Below are positions 7,815-15,641 of a stretch of 64,000 bases of DNA, piece by piece. The notes beneath the pieces are model-generated. The model made no database searches. It was given only the letters and a program-made list of their open reading frames with translations, and was not told where the DNA came from. The stretch lies in IMG/VR virus record IMGVR_UViG_3300025436_000002, positions 106,201 through 170,200 of that record; one strand, given 5' to 3'. Source of the DNA: a virus. The stretch's first letter is position 1, and each line of letters begins with the position of its first letter. Both the position numbers and the translations under genes were made by a program.

Positions 7815-9548
7815 ATGACATTAAAAATTGAAAATTTAGGGGATATTATTGAAGTTGTATCAGGACTTGGAAACTTTAAGATAGGTGCTCTACTTACGGT
7901 AGATGCTCCTTCAGGATATAGTGAAGATATTATACTCAATGCTATATCAACACATCCAAACTTAGTACTTATCGGAGGCACTATTCTAAATACATACACA
8001 TATGATATTAATAAGAATAACATAGTAGACCTAGTAGATGGTATGGATGGATTATCCGCAACCCTAGATGACTTATCTACAACTGTTGACGGCTTATCTA
8101 CAACTACGGATGGATTATCTACAACTGTTGATGGATTATCTACAACTGTTGACGGCTTATCTACAACTGTTGACGGCTTATCTACAACTGTTGACGGCTT
8201 AGTTAGTTTCAGTATACCTGGAACTGATAGGTATTATATTGATGGTAATCTAGGAGATGACTCCACCCCAGATGGAAGTTTATCAAAGCCTTATAAAACC
8301 ATTCAAGCATGTTTAGACATGATAGGGCAACCCGTTAACCACATTGATGCTATGAGAACTATCCATATATACGTATCAGGTAAAACTTCAGCTGTGGAAT
8401 CAATATCTGGGGGTCAAACTTTTAGTGGATGTTACTCTGAAAATTTAACAGTTCCGTCGAGAAGGATTACCATATTTGGCTATGGTGTTAAACTAGGTGA
8501 TAATGGAGCTGGCTCTGGCGGTGGAAATATATTAAAAGAGTATTCAACAGGTAGGAGATTTGGTGCAACATCCTCAGAGTTGAGACCGTGTCTTACTTTA
8601 GTCGGATTGGCAGAGGTTAGGGATAATCATCAAAGATTACGTAACGGTTTCCACGTCGGTGGAACTTGTAGAACATCGATTTTAACAAGGAGTTTTGACT
8701 CGATACAAGGTGATGGTAGCAATAAAATAACAGTACATGTAGCAGCAGGTCAATATGCATACCCAATAACTGTATCAAATTATCCAACTACCCCCTACAT
8801 AAGAATATCAGTCCAAAATTCATTGTACTATAGTGGTACTTATGATATAACTGAAAAAATAGATGACACAACTTTTGTTGCCACTAAAGTAAGTGGGACA
8901 AACTTACACACCGAAATTGAAACATCTGGTAGATTTTTTGAGTCAGATAGTGCTGGTGCTTCTGGTTTATCTCATGATTCTTGTTTTTTAAATACTTATA
9001 TGCAAGGTGCTTACACCTGTGATGATGGGACTGTTAACGGTGCAGCTCCAACAGCAGGGACGGAAGTTCTTTATAGTGAAGGTAGTAGATTTTATACAGG
9101 GGTTGAAGGTAGGAGTATTTTATTACAAAGATGGATTAACACTACTTTAGCTGGAGCAAGTATCATTAACTCGTCAGAAGGTATGAACAATTGTTCAATT
9201 AGCGGAACTTTAACCTTATCCACATTTACATATGCAACTGATGACATGGGCTTCATAGCAAATAGATTTAATAGTGCAGTTCCGATAACGGTAAGTAGTG
9301 CGGGTCAAACCGTAAGAATGGATGCAATAACTTACAAATCTTTCAGAGATGCTGGCTGTACATGGGTAACAAATACCCCTACAATAGATTTACTTGGTAG
9401 ATCATGGGATTCGGGAGTTTGGGCTTCTAGACCGACTACATGTTTACAAACTGGTCAAATGTATCTGGATACTGGATTGAAAAAACCTTATTGGTATAAC
9501 TCTGGGGATTCCAGTTGGTACGATGCTACGGGAGTAGTCCACATATAA
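7815..9548 (+). CDS. Tail-fibre-like protein with beta-helix domain
   Basis: 577 aa. ATG 7815 fits AGGAGGG better than ATG 7809. Residues 1-60 form a module shared with the next gene (IENLGDIIEVVSGL, then ISTHPNLVLIGG). Residues about 75-130 are seven-residue repeats of GLSTTVD. After that comes YYIDGNLGDDS with SKPYKTIQACLD, typical of the start of pectin-lyase-like right-handed beta helices in phage fibres and tailspikes. The C-terminus (GQMYLDTGLKKPYWYN) resembles known fibre ends. No catalytic residues could be assigned. A virion host-binding fibre is likely. Confidence 0.8.
   Translation: MTLKIENLGDIIEVVSGLGNFKIGALLTVDAPSGYSEDIILNAISTHPNLVLIGGTILNTYTYDINKNNIVDLVDGMDGLSATLDDLSTTVDGLSTTTDGLSTTVDGLSTTVDGLSTTVDGLSTTVDGLVSFSIPGTDRYYIDGNLGDDSTPDGSLSKPYKTIQACLDMIGQPVNHIDAMRTIHIYVSGKTSAVESISGGQTFSGCYSENLTVPSRRITIFGYGVKLGDNGAGSGGGNILKEYSTGRRFGATSSELRPCLTLVGLAEVRDNHQRLRNGFHVGGTCRTSILTRSFDSIQGDGSNKITVHVAAGQYAYPITVSNYPTTPYIRISVQNSLYYSGTYDITEKIDDTTFVATKVSGTNLHTEIETSGRFFESDSAGASGLSHDSCFLNTYMQGAYTCDDGTVNGAAPTAGTEVLYSEGSRFYTGVEGRSILLQRWINTTLAGASIINSSEGMNNCSISGTLTLSTFTYATDDMGFIANRFNSAVPITVSSAGQTVRMDAITYKSFRDAGCTWVTNTPTIDLLGRSWDSGVWASRPTTCLQTGQMYLDTGLKKPYWYNSGDSSWYDATGVVHI
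8049..8200 (+). repeat. 21-bp tandem repeats inside the fibre gene
   Basis: About seven units of the pattern ttatctacaactgttgacgg encode GLSTTVD heptads. Units near the 3' end are almost identical and early ones diverge, as expected of unequal recombination. The repeats probably form a flexible or coiled trimeric stalk whose length can change. Confidence 0.8.
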
Positions 9549-9576
9549 CTGTTAACTAGTACACGTTACAAACGTC

Positions 9577-9590
9577 GTTTATATTATAAC
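9577..9590 (+). promoter_or_regulatory. Late promoter motif
   Basis: GTTTATATTATAAC, matching the late consensus, between the fibre gene and its downstream partner at 9635. This suggests the partner can be expressed separately and at higher level. Confidence 0.68.
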
Positions 9591-9634
9591 TAGGTATTCA
9601 GTGTAGAATACCACAATTTAGAAAGAGGTTAACC

Positions 9635-10222
9635 TTGGTATTACAAATCAAAAACACGAGTCTTTCAGAAGTTATTGTATCAGGTCTTAGTATTTCCATT
9701 GATGCAAGTGCTACAGTATCCGCTCCATTCTATGCACCTTATGTTAGAAAAACAGTTCAAGATGCCATAGTCGGCTATCCAACATTGTCTATGGTTGCAC
9801 TAGCAGCAGGTTCTCCGACTCAAATTAAAAACCATGACTTAGTACATGCGGTGACTGTTGTTGAACTTAACAATCTTGTTATAACTGCGGATACTACTGT
9901 TGTTGTTCCTTTGAGTGAGGTTGAACTTACTGAGTCTCAAATTGTAGCTGCTATCAGACCTTTCCCAGAGTTGGAACTATTAGGTAGCACTATGTTGACA
10001 GTTGAAATTCCAACACAAGCTTTTGACATCACTAACCCTGTTATCCTTGGCGACATGTTTGAGGATGTCAATACAATCTTAGAAACTATCGAAGCTAACG
10101 ATGCTGCTGCCACGGTAGCAATAGCAGATTGCCTAGTTAAAAATGGTTTCAATGATACATTCGTTACCGCTGGTGGAAAAACAGTTACAGTTGTTGATGG
10201 TCAAATAATCAGTATAATCTAA
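9635..10222 (+). CDS. Fibre-associated or virion surface protein
   Basis: 195 aa, TTG start after GAAAGAGG. It carries two copies (about residues 1-55 and 70-125) of the module at the N-terminus of the fibre protein: SLSEVIVSGLSISIDA then GYPTLSMVAL, and LNNLVITADTTVVV then PFPELELLGS. The C-terminal beta-rich part ends GGKTVTVVDGQIISII. Own late promoter, terminator after it. Probably a structural partner of the fibre. Confidence 0.65.
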   Translation: MVLQIKNTSLSEVIVSGLSISIDASATVSAPFYAPYVRKTVQDAIVGYPTLSMVALAAGSPTQIKNHDLVHAVTVVELNNLVITADTTVVVPLSEVELTESQIVAAIRPFPELELLGSTMLTVEIPTQAFDITNPVILGDMFEDVNTILETIEANDAAATVAIADCLVKNGFNDTFVTAGGKTVTVVDGQIISII

Positions 10223-10250
10223 TCCGTAACAATAACTTAATAAACATTAT

Positions 10251-10288
10251 AAAGGGGACTTGTAAAAGAGTCCTCTTTATGTTATACT
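10251..10288 (+). promoter_or_regulatory. Terminator and sigma70-type promoter in one element
   Basis: AAAGGGGACT (10251-10260) pairs with AGTCCTCTTT (10269-10278), one wobble, then a T-rich stretch: a terminator for the fibre operon. The same DNA holds -35 TTGTAA (10260-10265), a 17-bp spacer and -10 TATACT (10283-10288). The new transcript starts near 10295, after the hairpin. Confidence 0.75.
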
Positions 10289-10323
10289 AAATTTGTAAAG
10301 TTATTTAAAAGAAGGGCTAAAAT

Positions 10324-10665
10324 ATGTTAGTAAAAGTAAAAGCACGTTTAAAAAAGAATCCTAAGTATAGAGTTGACGAACCTATATCATACTACGGATA
10401 TCCTCAGTACATCCAGATACTGTCCGATAGTGTTATAGATTCTGAGGAAACTACCAATATATTCAAAGCTGTTGATGACTTTATAAGTAGGGATGTGGCA
10501 CACGACCGAATATTGAACTACCTCAATCAAGAGGGGACTGATAACATATCTCGTTCAGTACTCTTAACTCTTGAAGTGTTTTACGTATATACTTCGGGTA
10601 CTCAGTATTACAAACCTCATGGAAGTATTGACGTAGTTAATATAAAAGATATTAAGTTAATTTAA
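10324..10665 (+). CDS. Hypothetical protein
   Basis: 113 aa with SD gaagggctaaaat. Predicted alpha/beta with no Cys cluster, TM segment or family tail (VKARLKKNPKYRVDEPISYY at the start). First gene of the operon after the 10260 promoter. Not recognised. Confidence 0.65.
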   Translation: MLVKVKARLKKNPKYRVDEPISYYGYPQYIQILSDSVIDSEETTNIFKAVDDFISRDVAHDRILNYLNQEGTDNISRSVLLTLEVFYVYTSGTQYYKPHGSIDVVNIKDIKLI

Positions 10666-10679
10666 GAAAGGTTTCTGAG

Positions 10680-10856
10680 ATGGATTATGATTTAAAGAAA
10701 GCTAACGAACGGATAGTTGAACTCGAGAGTTTTATACGGGATTTAAAAAGGGCTATGTCTAATAGTTATTCAACATCTTATACAACTTGTAGTAAGTGTA
10801 GCAAACCTACCGAGAGGAGATATATTTGCTGTAACTACGGTTATGGGGGAGAATAG
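10680..10856 (+). CDS. Small coiled-coil protein with zinc knuckle
   Basis: 58 aa, ATG 10680, SD aagaaaggtttctgag. Residues 1-26 form a helix (KKANERIVELESFIRDLKRA); residues 37-51 hold CSKC then CC, a possible zinc site. The stop abuts the next GTG start. Function unknown. Confidence 0.6.
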   Translation: MDYDLKKANERIVELESFIRDLKRAMSNSYSTSYTTCSKCSKPTERRYICCNYGYGGE

Positions 10857-11105
10857 GTGTACATAATAGGTAAGGCTACAGTACTGAAGATAGCGATATG
10901 TAAAGATACAAAGGTAGCTTACATGATTAGAGGGTGGGGATGTCTATGTCAGTCTAATATAGATTATGATTGTGTAGAAACTACTACTGGGAGTGTAAGG
11001 CGTATTACTGAAAAAACTGCCTTCAATATAGACCTTGACAACTACGATGTTCTTGAAGGGACTGGTATGAATAAATATTTAATGGCATTGGAGTTAAGTA
11101 AGTGA
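10857..11105 (+). CDS. YLM-tail family protein
   Basis: 82 aa, GTG start directly after the upstream stop, SD gggggagaatag. Core AYMIRGWGCLC, tail MNKYLMALELSK preceded by YDVLEGTG. The SK ending lets the stop overlap the next GTG as GTGA. Confidence 0.7.
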   Translation: MYIIGKATVLKIAICKDTKVAYMIRGWGCLCQSNIDYDCVETTTGSVRRITEKTAFNIDLDNYDVLEGTGMNKYLMALELSK

Positions 11106-11290
11106 GAATAGAAATTGGAAATAGGGTTAGACTTCTCTATCAATCTGGGTATTATGAAGTCCTAGGATACACAGTTGAAGGTTGTATTAGATGTAAGAAA
11201 ATAGCTAACGACGAGGGTCTTTGGGTAGCTCCAGAAATTGAGATAGTTAATCCTAGTCATCTAGGTAATGTGTTAGACATGTTAGGGTAG
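11102..11290 (+). CDS. Small KOW/SH3-like protein
   Basis: 62 aa, GTG start coupled to the family gene upstream. The first half (IGNRVRLLYQSGYYEVLGY) has the pattern of a small SH3-like barrel; the C-terminus is PSHLGNVLDMLG. No tail. The fold is a guess. Confidence 0.5.
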   Translation: MRIEIGNRVRLLYQSGYYEVLGYTVEGCIRCKKIANDEGLWVAPEIEIVNPSHLGNVLDMLG

Positions 11291-11307
11291 GGGGAGGTGA
11301 AAGTCTC

Positions 11308-11449
11308 ATGAGTTATGTAGAAGATGTCTTAGAGTTAGTAAGATTTACGGAGTTAGTTAACGATAATTCCATGGGGGGGTGGGTTGGATATTGAAATACT
11401 CTTGAAGGAATATAGGAAATATCTTATGATGAAGGAACTATTAAAATGA
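11308..11449 (+). pseudogene. YLM-tail gene broken in a G7 run
   Basis: ATG 11308 follows a strong SD (gggggaggtgaaa). In frame it stops at TGA after 28 codons, just past the run of seven G at 11373-11379. With one G fewer the frame continues through DIEILLKEYR to the tail YRKYLMMKELLK, and the stop then overlaps the ATG at 11446 in the usual way. 142 bases is one more than 47 codons. Confidence 0.68.
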
Positions 11450-11682
11450 AGATGGTAGCTGTAATGACAGATGTTCAGAATCCTGAGATAATTTGTTATT
11501 ATTTTGAAAAAGAAGGATACAAGTATCTATTACTTGAGGATAATGGGGAAAACTGGGTGCAGTACACGGGGCATACTCTAGAAACATTACTAGACACGGG
11601 AAGGTTGTCTAATAATTTTAATGTCACAACTGATTCCTTAGAAATTAACAAACATTCCATGCTGAGAGAGCTGTCGAAGTAG
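11446..11682 (+). CDS. YLM-tail family protein
   Basis: 78 aa, core ICYYFEKEGYKYLLLED, tail INKHSMLRELSK with YLM changed to HSM. Starts at the ATGA overlap with the broken gene upstream, whose intact tail sequence still supplies the SD. Confidence 0.68.
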   Translation: MKMVAVMTDVQNPEIICYYFEKEGYKYLLLEDNGENWVQYTGHTLETLLDTGRLSNNFNVTTDSLEINKHSMLRELSK

Positions 11683-11708
11683 AATTAAAAGAATACGGGA
11701 GGTAACCT

Positions 11709-11846
11709 TTGAACCAGTCCATGTTGTTTAAAATAAATATTATTTACATATCTCTGTACCTACTGATAGGTCCGTCCATGTTCACTATGCTAATTAGTTT
11801 GTACATTAGCATGTTGTTTATAGTATGCTATAAGGATTCAAAATAG
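11709..11846 (+). CDS. Tiny membrane protein
   Basis: 45 aa from TTG 11709 (SD gggaggtaacc). Two hydrophobic helices: INIIYISLYLLIGPSM and LISLYISMLFIVCY. It abuts the secreted protein gene at 11847 with no gap, so the two are probably co-translated and may act together at the inner membrane. Confidence 0.55.
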   Translation: MNQSMLFKINIIYISLYLLIGPSMFTMLISLYISMLFIVCYKDSK

Positions 11847-12233
11847 ATGAAAAAAATTATAATATCTTTAGCATTGATGCTACTGACATGCATGCCCGTG
11901 TTAGCTCAGGATTGGCAAGAGGCAGGGTTCCAACAGTATACTAAGATAATAAAATATCATTTTCCGATAGTCGAATACTGGATGATGTCCTTCCCATTCG
12001 AACCTGAATTTATAGGGGATGTGCAGGTAGGCTCAAGGCTCATGTACACTAAGACAAATTGTGACGAAAGGAGTTTAGCAGTACTTAGATATATTATATA
12101 TGACTTAGATAGAAATATCATAGCTAACTATGAGGTATCCTCAGAGGAGAAACTAAATCCAAGTTATCAAGATCTTGTTGAAGGTTCTATCGGAGAGCAG
12201 GCATGGAAATCTGTTTGTGATGGAGAAGACTAG
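11847..12233 (+). CDS. Secreted Adhesin_E-like protein
   Basis: 128 aa with a classic signal peptide: MKK, then IIISLALMLLTCMPVLA, predicted cleavage before QDW. The mature part has features I associate with the Adhesin_E family: an early Trp, two Cys (NCDER and SVCDG), and the C-terminal pattern NPSYQDLVEGSIGEQAWKSVC. Those proteins are periplasmic or surface proteins of Gram-negative bacteria. A phage copy could alter the envelope or exclude other phages (inference). Confidence 0.6.
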   Translation: MKKIIISLALMLLTCMPVLAQDWQEAGFQQYTKIIKYHFPIVEYWMMSFPFEPEFIGDVQVGSRLMYTKTNCDERSLAVLRYIIYDLDRNIIANYEVSSEEKLNPSYQDLVEGSIGEQAWKSVCDGED

Positions 12234-12326
12234 TTGTAAAGTTTTATTTAGAATACTTGTAGTTAAGGTGTACAATTTTTAGTTAATATGATATGATGTT
12301 TGAGTAGATTATAAGGAGACAAGAAT

Positions 12327-12854
12327 ATGTTAAAGATTACCACAGTAGGTGAAGCACTTAAAGCAGTAGAGCATTGTTGTTTTGCTTTAGAATTTGTAGA
12401 GGACTCGTTGCAAACGTATGAGATGTGTTTATCCGCAGTCGATAGTGATGGATATAATATACAATGAGTAAAGGAAGAATTTAAAACGCATGAAATGTAC
12501 GTAACGGCTTTAAAGTCTCAAGGAGGAGCTATAGAATGTATAGATGATAAATTTATAACTGAGGAATTTTGTATCTTAGCGGTTCAGTATTGTGATCATG
12601 CTCTAAATCTTATAAGTAAGAAGAACCAAACTGAGAAAGTTTATATGGCAGCAGTTACGGAATATGGAGATTCCCTCGAATATGTAAAAAAGCAAACCTT
12701 AGAAATCTGTATTGAGGCAGTAAAACAAGATGAAGATGCTTTTGAGTATGTTGAAGCTAAATTCAAAAAGCCAGTGTCCAAGTTCCTAGAAACTTATGTT
12801 AGAAATAATAAACCTATTACTTATAGGCAATGTAAAGATATTTACATCTACTAG
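12327..12854 (+). pseudogene. DUF4116-like repeat protein with internal TGA
   Basis: ATG 12327 (SD aaggagacaagaat) reads 46 codons to TGA 12465. The same frame stays open beyond it to 12854, and the repeat pattern continues across the stop: CLSAVDSDGYNIQ, stop, VKEEFKTHEMYVTALKSQG. The units (xxCxxAVxxxGxxLxYV) match DUF4116 repeats. The downstream part could be made alone from ATG 12495, 119 aa. Either a nonsense mutation or readthrough. Confidence 0.65.
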
Positions 12855-12887
12855 TAACAGTGTGCAGAATATAAGGAGACAACTAAT

Positions 12888-13157
12888 ATGAATGTTTTTG
12901 ATTTAATAGGCGGAGTCCCCCAAGATCCAAAACCTCCAGTTACCCACTTATCCATGTATACTGAAGAAACTGAGTCTATATTAACTTCAAGTACTGAAAC
13001 GTGGTATAAGCTTAAAGCAGGTAGCATGACGCTGTTCGAATCTCAGGATTTGAAAGAGGCCGAGGAATACGCTGAGTTCAATAAGAACGTACTCTTTATA
13101 GATAACGTAAAGCTGTATAAGAAAGTAACTACTAAGGAACTAATAAAAGAATACTAA
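12888..13157 (+). CDS. Hypothetical protein, possible distant YLM-tail relative
   Basis: 89 aa, SD aaggagacaactaat. Begins NVFDLIGGVPQDPKPPV, a Pro-rich flexible part. The C-terminus LYKKVTTKELIKEY faintly resembles the family tail but lacks YLM. Function unknown. Confidence 0.6.
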   Translation: MNVFDLIGGVPQDPKPPVTHLSMYTEETESILTSSTETWYKLKAGSMTLFESQDLKEAEEYAEFNKNVLFIDNVKLYKKVTTKELIKEY

Positions 13158-13175
13158 ATACTAGGAAGATTCAGT

Positions 13176-13192
13176 GTATTTTATATTAAGAA
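13176..13192 (+). promoter_or_regulatory. Weak late promoter motif
   Basis: GTATTTTATATTAAGAAT matches TTTTATATT but lacks the ATAA end. It lies 80 bp before the next solid start, further than for other late sites, so it may be inactive or a chance match. Confidence 0.35.
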
Positions 13193-13268
13193 TATTAGGA
13201 ATAGCTATTATTAATAAAGATGATAATCTTGAGATAGGTACTAAGACTAAGAAAGGTTTTTGGTAAGC

Positions 13269-13622
13269 ATGGCTAAAAAACTAGAAATAAGTATAGGGGA
13301 TATAATTACTATTGCTAGAGCTACTGGATATTTTAGATACGTAGCTAGTTTACCTAGAATAGGTTATCACGATGTAAAAGTATTTGTCAAAGAACTTGGA
13401 TCTGGAGGGAAAATTGACTCTTCTGATTATAAAGTGGAGAGGATCGGCTTTGTGGGGATAGCTAAAGTATCCAAAGAGTCTCTTGATGAGATGTATAATA
13501 AAGAATTAAAGAGTATTGAAGGACGTAAGATTAGACTCGAAGCTAAGAAAAAAATATTATCAAAATTGACTAAACCCTCTGAGATAGCTAAATTCTTAAT
13601 GACAAGGGAACTATTGAAATGA
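13269..13622 (+). CDS. YLM-tail family protein with coiled coil
   Basis: 117 aa from ATG 13269; an in-frame TTG at 13260 sits too close to the SD. The N-terminal half is beta-rich (ISIGDIITIARATGYFRYV); residues 80-105 form a Lys/Glu helix; tail IAKFLMTRELLK. The ATGA overlap couples it to the next gene. Confidence 0.68.
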   Translation: MAKKLEISIGDIITIARATGYFRYVASLPRIGYHDVKVFVKELGSGGKIDSSDYKVERIGFVGIAKVSKESLDEMYNKELKSIEGRKIRLEAKKKILSKLTKPSEIAKFLMTRELLK

Positions 13623-13885
13623 AACACGAAGATTATCTTACGGATGATAAAGGACTTATATACTTAGACTCTCTCAAAGCTGAGGGTCTAACCTTTAAAT
13701 ATGTTCCTAAATGGACATCTAAATATAATAGTTATGTGGTATATGACTATGAACCTTTCTGTGCTGATGGATTCTATGTTTCAGTCGATCTTGAAGGGGA
13801 TGAATCCATGGTTAATTATGTAGTATATCTGTGTGATAAAAGAAAAGAAGGTATCGAGAATATCAAGAGGTGCTTTAATGAGTAA
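13619..13885 (+). CDS. Hypothetical protein, paralogue of the gene at 26933
   Basis: 88 aa, ATGA-coupled. It shares with 26933-27196 a D-rich start (YLTDDKGLIYLDSL), a central YVVYDYEPF and the C-terminal block VNYVVYLCDKRKEGIENI. It lacks the YLM tail. Found in two separate family operons, so it is a second recurring cassette type. Confidence 0.65.
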   Translation: MKHEDYLTDDKGLIYLDSLKAEGLTFKYVPKWTSKYNSYVVYDYEPFCADGFYVSVDLEGDESMVNYVVYLCDKRKEGIENIKRCFNE

Positions 13886-14123
13886 AGAGTACGTAATTAT
13901 CGCCAAATTTTTTGATGACGGGCCAACACTGGAGTATTTTAGATATCCAGATAATTCTAATGATATTTACTATATGTTTTCAAATTGTACTAATCTAGAA
14001 AGTAGACATCCTTATAGTGTTGATCGTATAGTATGTGATCTTAGTCAAAGGAATACTGTAATGTTGTTAACAAATAAAAAAGATATAGATAAATACCTAA
14101 TGACCAAAGAATTATTAAAATAG
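13878..14123 (+). CDS. YLM-tail family protein, end of operon
   Basis: 81 aa from ATG 13878, chosen because its start SKEYVIIAKFFDDG aligns with the family; an ATG at 13833 lies inside the previous gene. Tail IDKYLMTKELLK. A terminator-promoter element follows. Confidence 0.72.
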   Translation: MSKEYVIIAKFFDDGPTLEYFRYPDNSNDIYYMFSNCTNLESRHPYSVDRIVCDLSQRNTVMLLTNKKDIDKYLMTKELLK

Positions 14124-14153
14124 ATTGTAAAGTTTCATTTCAATAACCTTACT

Positions 14154-14189
14154 GAGAGTCTTGACGACTCTCTTTTTTTATGCTATCAT
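14154..14189 (+). promoter_or_regulatory. Terminator and sigma70-type promoter in one element
   Basis: GAGAGTC (14154-14160) and GACTCTC (14166-14172) pair around a TTGAC loop, followed by seven T: a textbook terminator. The loop is also the start of -35 TTGACG (14161-14166); the T run lies in the 17-bp spacer; -10 TATCAT is at 14184-14189. The new RNA would start at 14196 with GTAAGGTTAA. Confidence 0.8.
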
Positions 14190-14219
14190 GTTCTTGTAAG
14201 GTTAAATAAGGAGTTAGTC

Positions 14220-14522
14220 ATGAAAGAATATACGGTAGAATTTATAGTCCTAGTAGGGGAAGGTGCAGGTCATGAACACAAGACTATAAGTATTAAAATA
14301 AATGCTGAGGATACGGAGTCTGCATTAGTGATAGCTAAAAGCATGCTATCCATAGAAATTCAATTCAAAGGGGAGTGTGGGTATTTAGCTCCCAATGCTG
14401 AAAAGCTCCATAAATATGAAATAGATTATGACGATTCAAACCCATGTAATGATTGTGAGTTATCTTCTTGTGTAGGCTGTGCTCATTCTGAAACTAATGA
14501 TGATTGGGAAGACTATGACTAA
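14220..14522 (+). CDS. Hypothetical protein with acidic Cys-rich end
   Basis: 100 aa, SD aaggagttagtc. A beta-rich N-terminus (YTVEFIVLVGEGAGHEHKT) is followed by PCNDCELSSCVGCAH, four Cys that could bind a metal, and a very acidic end. First gene after the 14161 promoter. Confidence 0.65.
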   Translation: MKEYTVEFIVLVGEGAGHEHKTISIKINAEDTESALVIAKSMLSIEIQFKGECGYLAPNAEKLHKYEIDYDDSNPCNDCELSSCVGCAHSETNDDWEDYD

Positions 14523-14556
14523 GAACTTTGATACATGTGTAAAAGGAGTTAACTGA

Positions 14557-14811
14557 GTGAGGGAATACATACTTTTTGAAAGGTATTGGAACTACGAACA
14601 TAAATACTACTACGTCGAAGATGAAGTTACCTATTGGGTATATTCTGGAGGAGGTCCTCCTGCTATTTCAGCATGGCAAGGCGAGGCGGATGTTAAAAGG
14701 TTAGTCCGTATTACTAAACTTGATAGTCTTGAAAAGGTACAACCTTATATATTAACTATTGGACATCGTGAAGTGGCTAAGTTATTAATGGAGATAGAAT
14801 TGCTAAAATGA
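14557..14811 (+). CDS. YLM-tail family protein
   Basis: 84 aa, GTG start after aaaaggagttaact. Begins REYILFERYW, core YYYVEDEVTYWVY, tail VAKLLMEIELLK preceded by ILTIGHRE. Coupled to the next gene. Confidence 0.72.
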   Translation: MREYILFERYWNYEHKYYYVEDEVTYWVYSGGGPPAISAWQGEADVKRLVRITKLDSLEKVQPYILTIGHREVAKLLMEIELLK

Positions 14812-15041
14812 AAAAAGTCTTAGCTCTTATACTTGATATGGAGTCTAATGAGATAATTTGTAGGATAGCTTGTGATACCTATGGAAATACGTTCACTTCG
14901 TTAGGCGGTGTTAATTGGAGATATGCTCAAAAACCTATGTCCTACTACATAAGTTCTGTTAACTTAGGAGAGGGTTATTACGCTGTAACATCTCCAGAGG
15001 GTGTTGATGAGTTACTTATGGTTGAGGAGCTATTAAAATGA
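14808..15041 (+). CDS. YLM-tail family protein
   Basis: 77 aa, begins KKVLALILDMES, which parallels the start of 11446 (KMVAVMTDVQNPEIICYY versus ESNEIICRI). Tail VDELLMVEELLK, with KY replaced by EL. ATGA overlaps on both sides. Confidence 0.7.
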   Translation: MKKVLALILDMESNEIICRIACDTYGNTFTSLGGVNWRYAQKPMSYYISSVNLGEGYYAVTSPEGVDELLMVEELLK

Positions 15042-15307
15042 AAAGAAGGTTTATTTATTTAGGGCATTCCAATACCTACTACCCAGGTGGATCAGGTAAT
15101 ACATGTTACAATAGATATTATTACTTTAGAGACGAAGAGTATACAGTATATCTCTCGGATATTTGTTATCCTACTAAACATAGTCTATCCCGAATATCAT
15201 CAGATCGTCTGAAATGTAGGCTACACGGGGCAGGAGGACATGTCATGTGTAAACGGAGTAAAAAGAGTATATCTAAATTTTTAATGACTAAGGAGTTATC
15301 TAAATGA
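15038..15307 (+). CDS. YLM-tail family protein, basic
   Basis: 89 aa, very basic (KRRFIYLGHSN, CRLHGAGGHVMCKRSKK) with three Cys and two His in the last third. Core YYYFRDEEYTVYL, tail ISKFLMTKELSK. Nucleic-acid binding is possible from the charge but unproven. Confidence 0.7.
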   Translation: MKRRFIYLGHSNTYYPGGSGNTCYNRYYYFRDEEYTVYLSDICYPTKHSLSRISSDRLKCRLHGAGGHVMCKRSKKSISKFLMTKELSK

Positions 15308-15600
15308 CTAAAAAGTATATAGGACTTATTCTAGGGAGGTACAGTAGGTGCGGAGATTTTAATTTCTATTCACCTTCCATGAAGATATACTATGTTGAAA
15401 ATAGAATTTGTTATCAAAGTGTTGTATTTGACGAGATTCCCGTCATGCCAAACCTTTATAATAAAACATTTACTATGGATACAAGTTATGCTAGAGTAGC
15501 ATTTGACTTAATTATAGCTAAAAGACATAGTTGTCTAACAGTCATTACAAACCATGCTGAGATTATAAAATATTTAATGACGGAGGAACTATTAAAGTGA
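15304..15600 (+). CDS. YLM-tail family protein
   Basis: 98 aa, begins TKKYIGLILGRYS, core KIYYVENRICYQ, tail IIKYLMTEELLK. Its stop overlaps a GTG that opens a mini-ORF consisting only of a tail. Confidence 0.72.
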   Translation: MTKKYIGLILGRYSRCGDFNFYSPSMKIYYVENRICYQSVVFDEIPVMPNLYNKTFTMDTSYARVAFDLIIAKRHSCLTVITNHAEIIKYLMTEELLK

Positions 15601-15641
15601 AGATTAATAAATTCTTAATGTTAAAGGAGTTATCTAAATGA
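15597..15641 (+). CDS. Tail-only mini-ORF
   Basis: 14 aa from GTG 15597: start, K, then INKFLMLKELSK. It is coupled by overlaps to the genes before and after. It consists of nothing but the family tail. Either it makes a free tail peptide, or it is the scar of a deleted cassette kept because it carries the SD of the next gene. Confidence 0.55.
   Translation: MKINKFLMLKELSK

Noticed and set aside
8049-8200. Regular 21-bp repeats as a possible CRISPR array
   Set aside because: There are no spacers; the repeats are in frame and encode GLSTTVD heptads in a fibre protein.
12285-12296. Possible -10 (TATGAT) before 12327
   Set aside because: No acceptable -35 at 17 bp, unlike every other early promoter found here.
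13174-13266. 30-codon ORF from GTG 13174
   Set aside because: No SD, coincides with a weak late-promoter-like sequence and has no similarity to other genes here.
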